NCBI GenBank assembly: GCA_964036045.1
Contig: OZ038383.1
Span: 113,929,241-113,993,240 of the forward strand
Length of the DNA: 64,000 nucleotides
Reading direction: 5' to 3'
Source of the DNA: Eutreptiella sp. 'Long Island Sound 2002'
Taxonomy: Eukaryota > Euglenozoa > Euglenophyceae > Eutreptiales > Eutreptiaceae
Shown here one piece after another: positions 53,601 to 64,000 of this stretch. The notes under the pieces were generated by a model. That model saw nothing but the letters and a program-made list of their open reading frames with translations. It searched no databases and was not told where the DNA came from. Every line of letters starts with the position of its first letter. Position 1 is the first letter of the stretch. The translations under genes were made by a program, and so were the position numbers.

Positions 53601-56600
53601 TGAGTCTTTTGGGGGTCGCACTAGACCGAATACTAGTTTGAGCGGCCACAATTTGGTCCCTGAGACTTTTCAGGGTTGCACTGGACCCAATACTAGTTTG
53701 AGCGGCTGCAATTTGGACCTTGAGACTTTTGGGGGTGACACTAGACCCAGTACTAGTTTGAGCGGCTGCAATTTGGACCCTGAGTCTTTTGGGGGTCGCA
53801 CTAGACACAATACTAGTTTGAGCGGCTACAATTTGGACCCTGAGACTTTTCGGGGTTGCACTGGACCCAATACTAGTTTGAGGGGCTGCAATTTGGACCC
53901 CGAGACTTTTGGGGCTTGCACCGGACCCAATACTACTTTGAGCGGCTACAATATGGACCTTGAGAATTTTGGGGTTGCACTCGACCCAATACTAGTTTGA
54001 GCGGCTGCAATTTGGACCCAGAGACGTTTGGGGCTTGCACTGGAACCAATACGAGATTGAGCGGCTGCAATTTGGACCCTGGGACCTTTAGGGTTCCATT
54101 GGACCCAATACGAGTTTGAGCGGCTGCAATTTGGACCCTGAGACTTTTGGGGCTTGCACAGGACCCAATACTAGTTTGAGCGTCTGCAATTTGGACCCTG
54201 AGACTTTTGGGGCTTGCACCAGACCCAATACTAGTTTGAGTGGCTGCAATCTGGGCCCGAGACGTTTGGGGGTTGCAGTGGACCCAAGACGAGTTTCAGC
54301 GGCTGCAATTTGGACCCTGGGACTTTTTGGGGTTCCATTGGACCCAATACGAGTTGGAGCGGTTGCAATTTGGACTCTGAGACTTTTGGGGGTTGCAGTG
54401 GACCCAATACTAGTCTGAGCGGCTGCAATTTGGACCCTGAGACTTTCGGGGGTTGCACTAGACCCAATACTAGTTTGAGCGGCTGCAGTTTGGACCCTGA
54501 GACTTTTATGGGTTGGACTAGACCCAATACTAGTTTGAGCGGCTGCAAATTGGACCCTCATATTTTCGGGGGTTGCACTAGACCCAATACTAGTTTGAGG
54601 GGCTGCAATTTGGACCCTGAGACTTTCGGGGGTTGCACTAGACCCAATACTAGTTTGAGCGGCTGTAATTTGCACCCTGAGACCTTTGGGGGTTGCACTG
54701 GACCTGATACTAGTTTGAGCGGCTGCTGTTTGGACCCTGAGACTTTTATGGGTTGCACTAGACCCAATACTAGTTTGAGCGGCTGCCAATTAGACCCTCA
54801 GACTTTTAGGGGTTGCACTGGACCCAATACTAGTTTGAGCGGCTGCAAATTTGGACCCTGAGTCTTTTCGGGGTTGCACTAGACCCAATACTAGTTTGAG
54901 CGGCTGCAGTTTGGACCTTGAGACTTTTGGGGGTTGCACTGGACCCAATACTAGTTTGAGCGGCTGCAATTTGAGCCCTGAGACTTTTTGGGGTTGCACT
55001 AGACCCAATACTAGTTTGAGCGGCTACAATGTGGAGCCTAAGACCTTTGGGGGTTGCACTGGACCCAATGCTAGTTTGAGCGGCTGCAATTTGGACCCTG
55101 AGACCTTTTGGGGTTGCATTGGACCCAATACTAGTTTGAGCGGCTACAATTTGGACCTTGAGACTTTTTGGGGTTGCACTGGACCCAATCCGAGTTTGAG
55201 CGGCTGCAATTAGGACCCTGAGACTTTTTGGGGTTGCACTAGACCCAATACTAGTTTGAGCGGCTACAATTTGGACGCTGAGACTTTTGGGGGTTGCACT
55301 GGACCCAATCCGAGTTTGAGCGGCTGCAATTTGGACCCTGAGACTTTTGGGGGTTGCACCGGACCCGGTACCAGTTTGAGCGGCTACAATTTCGACCCTG
55401 GGACTTTTGGGGCTTGCACTGGACCCAATACTAGTTTGAGCGGCTACAATTTGGACCATGAGACGTTTGGGGGTTGCACTGGACGCAATACTAGTTTGAG
55501 CGGCTGCAATTTGGACCCTGAGACTTTTGGGGGTTACACTGGACCCAATACTAGTTTGAGCGGCTGCAATTTGGACCCTGATTCTTTCGAGGGTTGCAAT
55601 AGACCCAATACTAGTTTGAGCGGCTACAATTTGGACCCTGCGTCTTTTTGGGGTTGCACTGGACGCAATCCGAGTTTGAGCAGCTGCAATTTGGACCCTG
55701 AGACCTTTGGGTGTTGCACTGGACCCGGTACCAGTTTGAGCGGCTACAATTTGGACCCTGAGACCTTTGGGGCTTGCACTGGACCCAATACTAGTTTGAG
55801 CGGCTACAATCTGGACCATGAGACGTTTGGGGGTTGCACTGGACCCAATACTAGTTTGAGCGGCTGAAATTTGGACCCCGAGACTTTTGGGGGTTGCACT
55901 GGACCCAATACAAATTTTCAGCGGCTGCAATTTGGACCCTGATTCTTTTGGGGTTTGCACTAGACCCAATACTAGTTTGAGCGGCTGCAATTTGGACCTT
56001 GAGACGTTTGGGGGTTGCACTTGACCCAATACTAGTTTGAGCTGCTGCAATTGAGACCCTGAGACTCTTTGGGGTTGCACTAGACCCAATACTAGGTTGA
56101 GCGGCTACAATTTGGAGCCTAAGACTTTTGGGGGTTGCACTGGACCCAATGCTAGTTTCAGCAGCTGCAATTTGGACCCTGAGACTTTTCGGGGTTCCAT
56201 TGGACCAAATACCAGTTTGAGCGGCTGCAATTTGGACCCTGAGACGTTTGGGCGTTGCACTAGACCCAATACTAGTTTGAGCGGCTGCATTTTGCACCCT
56301 GAGACTTTTGGGGGTTGCACTAGACCCAATCCGAGTTTGAGCGGCTGCAATTTGGACCCTGAGACTTTTTGGGGTTGCACGGGACCCGGTACCAGTTTGA
56401 GCGGCTACAATTTGGACCCTGAGACTTTTGGGGCTTGCACTGGACCCAATACTAGTTTGAGCGGCTACAATTTGGAGCATGAGACTTTTGGGGGTTGCAC
56501 TGGACCCAATACTAGTTTGAGCGGCTGCAATTTGGACCCTGAGACTCTTTGGGGTTGCACTAGACCGAATACTAGTTTGAGCAGCTACAATTTGGACCCT

Positions 56601-58499
56601 CAGACTTTTTGCAGTTGCACTGGACCCAATCCGAGTTTGAGCGGCTGCAATTTGGACCCTGAGACTTTTGGGGGTTGCACCGGACCCGGTACCAGTTTGA
56701 GCGGCTACAATTTGGACCCTGAGACTTTTGGCGCTTGCCCTGGACCCAATACTAGTTCGAGCGGCTGCAATTTGGACCGTGAGACTTTTGGGGGTTGCAC
56801 TGGACCCAATACTAGTTTGAGCGGCTGCAATTTGGACCCTGAGACCTTTGGGGGTTGCAGTGGACCCAATACTAGGTTGAGCGGCTGCAATTTGGACCTT
56901 GAGACTCTTGGGGCTTGCACTGGACCCAATACTAGTTTGACTGGCTGCAATTTGGACCCTGAGACTTTTGAGGGTTGCACCGGACCCAATACTAGTTTGA
57001 GCGGCTGCAATTTGGACCTTGAGACTTTTTGGGGTTGCACTGGACCCAATACTAGTTTGAGCGGCTGCAATTTGGACCCTGAGACTTTTTGGGGTCGCAC
57101 TAGACCCAATACTAGGTTGAGCGGCTACAATTTGGAGCCTAAGACTTTTGTGGGTTCCATTGGACCCAATACCAGTTTGAGCGGCTGCATTTTGGACTCT
57201 GAGACTTTTTGGGGTTGCACTAGACCCAATACTAGGTTGAGCAGCTACAATGTGAAGCCTAAGATGTTTCGGGGTTGCACTGGACCCAATGCTAGTTTGA
57301 GCGGCTGCAATTTGGACCCTGAGACTATTTGGGGTTCCATTGGACCCAATACTAGTTTCAGGGGCTGCAATTTGGACCCTGAGACTTTTTGGGGTTGCAC
57401 TGGACCCAATCCGAGTTGGAGCGGCTGCCATTTGGACCCTGAGACTTTTGGGGGTTGCACCGGAGCCGGTACCAGTTTCAGCGGCTACAATTTGGACCCG
57501 GAGACTTTTGGGGCTTGCACTGGACCCAATACTAGTTTGAGCGGCTGCAATTTGGACCCTGAGACTTTTCCGGGTTGCACTGGACCCAATACTAGTTCGA
57601 GCGGCTGCAATTTGGACCCTGAGACGTTTGGGGGTGGCAGTGGACCCAATACTAGTTTGAGCGGCTGCAATTTGGACCCTGAGACTTTTGGGGGTTGCAC
57701 CAGTCTCAATACTAGTTTGAGCGGCTGCAATTTGGCCCCTGAGACTTTTGGAGGTTGCACTGGTTCCAATACTAGTTTGAGCGGCTGCAATCTGGACCCT
57801 GAGTCTTTTTGGGGTTGCACTAGACCCCATACTAGTTTGAGCGGCTGCAATCTGGACCCTCAGACTTTTTGGGGTTGCACTGGAGCCAATACTAGTTTGA
57901 GCGGCTACAATTGGGACCCTGAGACTTCTTGGGGTTGCACTGGACCCAATACTAGTTTGAGCGGCTGCACTTTGGACCCTGACACTTTTGGGGGTTGCAC
58001 TGGACCCAATATTAGTTTGAGCGGCTGCAATTTGGACCCGGAGACTTTTCGGTGTTGCACTGGACCCAATACTAGTTTGGGCGGCTGCAATTTGGACCCT
58101 GAGACCTTTTGGGGTTGCACTGGACCCAATACTAGTTTGAGCGGCTACAATTTGGATCATGAAACGTTTTGGGGTTGCACCGGACCCAATACTAGTTTGA
58201 GCGGACCAAATTTGGACCGTGAGACTTTTGGGGGTTGCACTGGACCCAATACTAGTTTGAGCGGCTGCAATTTGGACCCTGAGTCCTTTGGGGGTTGCAC
58301 TAGACCTAATACTAGTTTGAGCGGCTGCAATTTGGGCCTTGAGACTTTTGGGGGTTGCACTGGACCCAATACTAGTTTGAGCGGCTGCGATTCGGACCCT
58401 GAGATTTTTTGGGGTTGCACTAGACCCAATACTAGTTTGAGTGGCTGCACCTTTCGACCCTGGGACTTTTGGGGGTTGCACTGGCCCGAATACTAGTTT

Positions 58500-61400
58500 G
58501 AGCGGCTGCAATTTGGACCCTGAGACTTTCTGGGGTTCCATTGGACCCAATACGAGTTTGAGCGGCTGCAATTTGGACCCTGAGACTTTTTGGGGTGGCA
58601 CTGGACCCAATACTATTTTGAGGGGCTGCAATTTGGACCCTGAGACTTTCGGGGGTTGCACTGGACCCAATACTAGTTTGAGCAGCTGCAATTTGGACCC
58701 TGAGACTTTCCGGGATTGCACTGGACCCAATACTAGTTTGAGCGGCTACAAATCGCACCCTGAGACTTTTGAGGGTTGCACTGGACCCAATCTGAGTTTG
58801 AGCGGCTGCAATTTGGACCCTGAGCCTTTTCGGGGTTGCACCGGACCCGGTACCAGTCTGAGCGGCTACAATTTGGACCCTGAGACTTTTTGGGGCTTGC
58901 ACTGGACCCAATACTAGTTTGAGCGCCTACAATTTGGACCATGAGACTTTTTTGGGTTGCACTGGACCCAATACTAGTTTGAGCGGCTGCAATGTGGACC
59001 CTGAGACTTCTGGGGGTTGCAGTGGACCCAATACTAGTTTGGGCGGCTGCAATTTGGACCGTGAGATTTTTGGGGCTTGCACTGGACCCAATATTAGTTT
59101 CACCGGCTGCAATTTGGACCCTGAGACTTTTGGGGATCGGGGTGGATCCAATACTAGTTTGAGCGGCTCCAATTTGCACCCTGAGACCTTTCCGGGTTGC
59201 ACTGGGCTTAATACTAGTTTGAGCGGCTGCAATTTGAACCCTGAGACTTTTGGAGGTTGCACTGGTCCCAATACTAGTTTGACCGGCTGCAATTTGGACC
59301 CTGATTCTTTTGGAGGTTGCAGTAGACCCAATACTAGTTTGAGCGGCTGCAATTTGGACCCTGAGACTTCTTCGGGTTGCACTAGACCCAAAACTAGCTT
59401 GCACGGCTACAATTTGCACCCTGAGACTTTTTGGGGTTGCAATGGGCCCAATACTAGTTTGAGCGGCTGCAATTTGGACCCAGAGACCTTTCGGGGGTTG
59501 CATTGGAGCCAATACTAGTTTGAGCGGCTGCAATTTGGACCCTGAGACGTTTGGGGCTGGCACTGGACCCAATACTAGTTTGAGCGGCTACAATTTGGAC
59601 CCTGAGACTTTTGGGGCTTGCACTAGACCCAATAGTAGTTTGAGCGGCTGCAATTTGGACCCTGAGACTTTTTGGGGTTGCACTAGACCCAATACCAGTT
59701 TGCGCGGCTACAATTTGGACTCTGAGACGATTTCAGGTTGCACTGAACCCAATACTAGTTTGAGCGGCTGCATTTTGGAGCCTGAGACTTTTGGGGCTTG
59801 CACTGGACCCAATACTAGTTTGAGCGGCTACAATTTGGACCTTGAGACTTTTGGGGGTTGCACTGGACCCAATACTAGTTTGAGCAGCTGCAATTAGGAC
59901 CCTGAGACGTTTTGGTGTCCCAGTGGACCCAATACTAGTTTGAGCGGCTGCAGTTTGGACCTTGAGACTTTTGGGGGTTGCACTGGACCCAATACGAGTT
60001 TGAGCGGCTGCATTTTGGACCATGAGACCTTTGGGGCTTGCACTGGACCCAATACTAGTTTGAGCGGCTCCAATTTGGACCCTGAGACTTCTCGGGGTTG
60101 CACTGGTCTTAATACTAGTTTGAGCGGCTGCAACTTGAACCCTGAGACTTTTTGGGGTTGCACTACACCCAATACTAGTTTGAGCGGCTACAATTTGGAC
60201 TCTGAGACTAATTCCGGTTGAACTGGACCCAATACTAGTTTGAGCGGCTGCAATTTGGAGCCTGAGACTTTTGGGGCTTGCACTGGACCCAATACTAGTT
60301 TGAGCGGCTACAATTTGGACCTTGAACCTTTTGGGGGTTGCACTGGACCCAATACTAGTTTGAGCAGCTGCAATTCGGACCCTGAGACTTTTTGGTGTCC
60401 CAGTGGACCGAATACTAGTTTGAGCGGCTGCAATTTGGACCTTGAGACTTTTGGAGGTTGCACTGGTCCCAATACTAGTTTGAGCGGCTGCAATGTGGAC
60501 CCTGAGTCTTTTGGAGGTTGAGGTAGACCCAATACTAGTTTGAGCGGCTGCAATTTGGACCCTGAGACTTTTTGGGGTTCCATTGGACCCAATACGAGTT
60601 TGAGCGGCTGCAATTTGGACCCTGAGACTTTTTGGGGTTGCACTGGACCCAATACTATTTTGAGCGGCTGCAATTTGGACCCTGAGACTTTCGGGGGTTG
60701 CACTGGACCCAATACTAGTTTGAGCAGCTGCAATTTGGACCCTGAGACTTTCCGGGATTGCACTACACCCAATACTAGTTTGAGCGGCTACAAATCGGAC
60801 CCTGAGACTTTTGAGGGTTGCACTGGACCCAATCTGAGTTTGAGCGGCTGCAATTTGGAACCTGAGACTTTTGGGGGTTGCACCGGACCCGGTACCAGTC
60901 TGAGCGGCTACAATTTGGACCCTGAGACTTTTTTGGGGCTTGCACCGGACCCAATACTAGTTTGAGCGCCTACAATTTGGACCATGAGACTTTTTTGGGT
61001 TGCACTGGACCCAATACTAGTTTGAGCGGCTGCAATTTGGACCCTGAGACTTCTGGGAATTGCAGTGGACCCAGTACTAGTTACGGCGGCTGCAATTTGG
61101 ACCTTGAGATTTTTGGGGCTTGCACTGGACCCATTATTAGTTTGACCGGCTGCAATTTGGACCCTGAGACTTTTGGGGATCGGGGTGGATCCAATACTAG
61201 TTTGAGCGGCTCCAATTTGGACCCTGAGACCTTTCGGGGTTGCACTGGGCTTAATACTAGTTTGAGCGGCTGCAATTTCAACCCTGAGACTTTTGGAGGT
61301 TGCACTGGTCACAATACTAGTTCGACCGGCTGCAATTTGGACCCTGATTCTTTTGGAGGTTGCAGTAGACCCAATACTAGTTTGAGCGGCTGCAATTTGG

Positions 61401-62580
61401 ACCCTGAGACTTTTTCGGGTTGCACTAGACCCAAAACTAGCTTGCACGGCTACAATTTGGACCCTGACACTTTTTGGGGTTGCAATGGGCCCAATACTAG
61501 TTTGAGCGGCTGCAATTTGGACCCAGAGACGTTTGGGGGTTGCACTGGAGCCAATACTAGTTTGAGCGGCTGCAATTTGGACCCTGAGACGTTTGGGGCT
61601 GGCACTGGACCCAATACTAGTTTTAGCGGCTACAATTTGGACCCTGAGACTTTTGGGGCTTGCACTAGACCCAATACTAGTTTGAGCGGCTGCAATTTGG
61701 ACCCTGAGACTTTTTGGGGTTGCACTAGACCCAATACCAGTTTGCCGTGCTACAATTTGGACTCTGAGACTATTTCGGGTTGCACTGGACCCAATACTAG
61801 TTTGAGCGGCTGCATTTTGGAGCCTGAGACTTTTGGGGCTTGCACTGGACCCAATACTAGTTTGAGCAGCTGCAATTAGGACCCTGAGACTTTTTGGTGT
61901 CCCAGTGGACCCAATACTAGTTTGAGCGGCTGCAATTTGGACCTTGAGACTTTTGGGGGTTGCACTGGACCCAATACGAGTTTGAGCGGCTGCATTTTGG
62001 ACCATGAGACCTTTGGGGCTTGCACTGGACCCAATACTAGTTTGAGCGGCTCCAATTTGGACCCTGAGACTTCTGGGGGTTGCACTGGTCTTAATACTAG
62101 TTTGAGCGGCTGCAATTTGAACCCTGACACTTTTTGGGGTTGCACTACACCCAATACTAGTTTGAGCGGCTACAATTTGGACTGTGAGACTATTTCGGGT
62201 TGCACTGGACCCAATACTAGTTTGAGCGGCTGCAATTTGTAGCCTGAGACTTTTGGGGCTTGCACTGGACCCAATACTAGTTTGAGCGGCTACAATTTGG
62301 ACCTTGAACCTTTTGGGGGTTGCACTGGACCCAATACTAGTTTGAGCAGCTGCAATTCGGACCCTGAGACTTTTTGGTGTCCCAGTGGACCCAATACTAG
62401 TTTGAGCGGCTGCAATTTGGACCTTGAGACTTTTGGAGGTTGCACTGGTCCCAATACTAGTTTGAGCGGCTGCAATGTGGACCCTGAGTCTTTTGGAGGT
62501 TGCAGTAGACCCAATACAAGTTTGAGCGGCTGCCATATGGACCCTGAGACTTTTTGGGGGTGCACTAGACCCAATACTAG
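58500..62580. repeat. Higher-order duplication inside the 60 bp array
   Basis: Units with private variants recur in the same order about 2,040 bases apart. Examples are ACAAATCG..CCCTGAGACTTT at 58746 and 60788, GGGGATCGGGGTGGATCC at 59131 and 61173, and ACTGGGCTTAATACTAG at 59201 and 61243. After 59820 the offset falls to about 1,980 because the second copy lacks one unit. Confidence 0.85.
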
Positions 62581-63149
62581 CTTGCGCGGCTACAATTCGG
62601 ACCCTGAGACTTTTTGGGGTTGCACTGGGCCCAATACTAGTTTGAGCGGCTGCAATTTCGACCCTGAGAAGTTTGGGGGTTGCACTGGACCCAATACTAG
62701 TTTGAGCGGCTGCAATCTGGACCCTGATACTTTTGGGGCTTGCACTGGACCCAATACTAGTTTGAGCACCTACAATTTGGACCCTGAGACTTTGGGGGGT
62801 TGCACTGGACCCAATACTAGTTTGATCGGCTACAATTTGGACCCTGAGACGTTTGGGGTTGCACTGGACCCATTACTAGTTTGAGCGGCTGCCATTTGGA
62901 CCCTGAGACTTTTTGGAGTTGCACTAGACCCAATACTAGTTTGCGCGGCTACAATTTGGACCCTGGAACCTTTGGTGTTGCACTGGACCCAATACTAGTT
63001 TGAGCGGCCCCAATTTGGACCCTGAGACTTTTGGAGCTTGCACTGGACCCAATACTAGTTTGAGCGGCTACAATTTGGACCCTGAGACCTTTTGGGGTCT
63101 CACTGGACCCAATCCGAGTTTGAGCGGATGCGATTCGGACCCTGAGACT

Positions 63150-63870
63150 TTTGGGGGTTGCACCGGACCCGGTACCGGTTTGAGCGGCTACAATTTGGAC
63201 CCTGAGACTTTTTGGGTTCGCACCGGATCCAATACTAGTTTGAGCGGCCACATTCTGGACCATGAGACTTTTGGGGGTTGCACTGGACCCAATACTAGTT
63301 TGAGCGGCTGCAATTTGGACGTTGAGACTCTTGAGGCTTGCTCTGGACCCACTATTAGTTTGACCGGCTGCAATTTGGACCCTGAGACTTTTGGGGATCA
63401 CGGTGGACCGGATACTAGTCTGAGCGGCTGCAATTTTGACCCTGAGACTTTTGGGGGTTGCACTGGTCCCAATACTAGTTTGAGCGGCTGCAATTTTGAC
63501 CCTGAGACTTTTGGGGGTTGCACCGGACCCGGTACCGGTTTGAGCGGATACAATTTGGACCCTGAGACTTTTGGGGTTTGCACCGGATCCAATACTAGTT
63601 TGAGCGGCCACATTCTGGACCATGAGACTTTTGGGGGTTGCACTAGACCCAATACTAGTTTGAGCGGCTGCAATTTGGACGTTGAGACTCTTGAGGCTTG
63701 CTCTGGACCCACTATTAGTTTGACCGGCTGCAATCTGGACCCTGAGACTTTTGGGGATCACGGTGGACCCAATACTAGTTTGAGCGGCTGCAATTTGGAC
63801 CCTGAGACTTTTGGGGGTTGCACTGGTCCCAATACTAGTTTGAGCGGCTGCAATTTTGACCCTGAGACTT
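63150..63870. repeat. 360 bp (six-unit) higher-order repeat
   Basis: ACCCGGTACCGGTTTGAGCG recurs 360 bases apart (63168 and 63528), as do GGGGATCACGGTGGACC (63391 and 63751) and the intervening private variants. Confidence 0.85.
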
Positions 63871-64000
63871 TGGCAGTTGCACTGGTCCCAATACTAGTTT
63901 GAGCGGCTGCAATGTGGACCCAGAGTCTTTTTTGGGGTTGCACTAGACCCAATACTAGTTTGAGCGGCTGCAATTTGGACCCTGAGACTTTTGGGGGTTG

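Larger units (their letters stand above)
50682..64000. repeat. 60 bp satellite array, about 220 units, open at the window end
   Basis: The unit has landmarks GGCTGCAATTTGGACCCTGA and GACCCAATACTAGTTTGAGC, exactly 60 bases apart from copy to copy. Three frames are open across the consensus: plus LSGCNLDPETFGGCTGPNTS, and minus PKSLRVQIAAAQTSIGSSAT and LKLVLGPVQPPKVSGSKLQP. The longest runs are 959 codons minus (55851-58730) and 799 codons plus (56097-58496). Single-base indels (for example near 52350, 52400, 52505, 53990 and 58890) and stops break every frame, and none has a credible start or flank. I read it as a satellite, not a gene. The array continues past 64000. Confidence 0.95.

Noticed and set aside
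56097-58496. 799-codon plus ORF as a pentapeptide-repeat protein
   Set aside because: The LSGCNL part recalls pentapeptide repeats, but the 20-residue period does not follow the A[DN]LXX pattern, and stop variants are shared between duplicated blocks.
55851-58730. 959-codon minus-strand ORF as a giant repeat protein
   Set aside because: It is the 60 bp satellite read in a stop-free frame. An overlapping plus frame is equally open, indels break both, and there is no non-repeat start or end domain.

Overview
The window is eukaryotic nuclear DNA and consists almost entirely of mobile elements and repeats. Evidence: GT-AG introns inside ORFs, LTR retrotransposon pieces, CA microsatellites, large tandem arrays, and no bacterial-style operons. 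The mosaic of GC-rich ORF islands and AT-richer spacers, the chromovirus-type retroelements and the transposase-like genes full of Gln, Pro and Arg suggest a unicellular alga or another protist with a repeat-rich genome. I cannot fix the lineage from sequence alone. No rRNA, convincing tRNA, CRISPR array or ordinary housekeeping gene was seen.

Layout. 0-5.3 kb: spacer with microsatellites and a 1.03 kb tandem duplication. 5.29-10.56 kb: LTR element A, with 344 bp LTRs and a 4.6 kb interior that keeps a gag-like leader and a chromodomain but no recognisable reverse transcriptase. 10.6-14.0 kb: remains of a minus-strand transposase-like gene. 14.2-17.6 kb: a GC-rich degraded gene whose 3' part looks like a Ulp1/C48 protease domain. 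It is interrupted by LTR element B (17.6-20.0 kb, 898 bp LTRs). 20-22.8 kb: AT-richer spacer. 22.8-33.2 kb: two 1.3 kb direct repeats bracket minus-strand gag/Myb-like ORFs and a 180 bp minisatellite; LTR element C (29.38-31.59 kb, 730 bp LTRs that look identical) is nested inside. 33.8-40 kb: a two-gene module, a transposase-like gene and a Gln-rich zinc-finger-like gene. Its introns and intergenic DNA, but not its exons, are packed with a palindromic GCGCGCGCTA motif. 40.2-42.35 kb: LTR element D (242 bp LTRs). 42.8-46.5 kb: degenerate A/C-rich repeats. 46.8-48.5 kb: a chimeric ORF ending in a Ty3/gypsy RT-RNase H segment. 48.9-49.7 kb: an ORF with octapeptide repeats. 50.7-64 kb: an array of about 220 copies of a 60 bp unit that runs off the window and is open in three reading frames.

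The four LTR elements share features that point to one mobilisation system. Each pair of LTRs has equal length. TSDs are 4 bp: exact in B, C and D, one mismatch in A. Each has a G-rich polypurine tract directly before the 3' LTR. A, B and C have related termini (TGAAGC/TGACGC...TTCA) and a gag-like ORF whose ATG lies inside the 5' LTR. None encodes a visible polymerase, so all must be mobilised by an enzyme encoded elsewhere. The strongest candidate for an undescribed system is the 33.8-40 kb module, because its GCGCGCGCTA motif is confined to introns and flanks.
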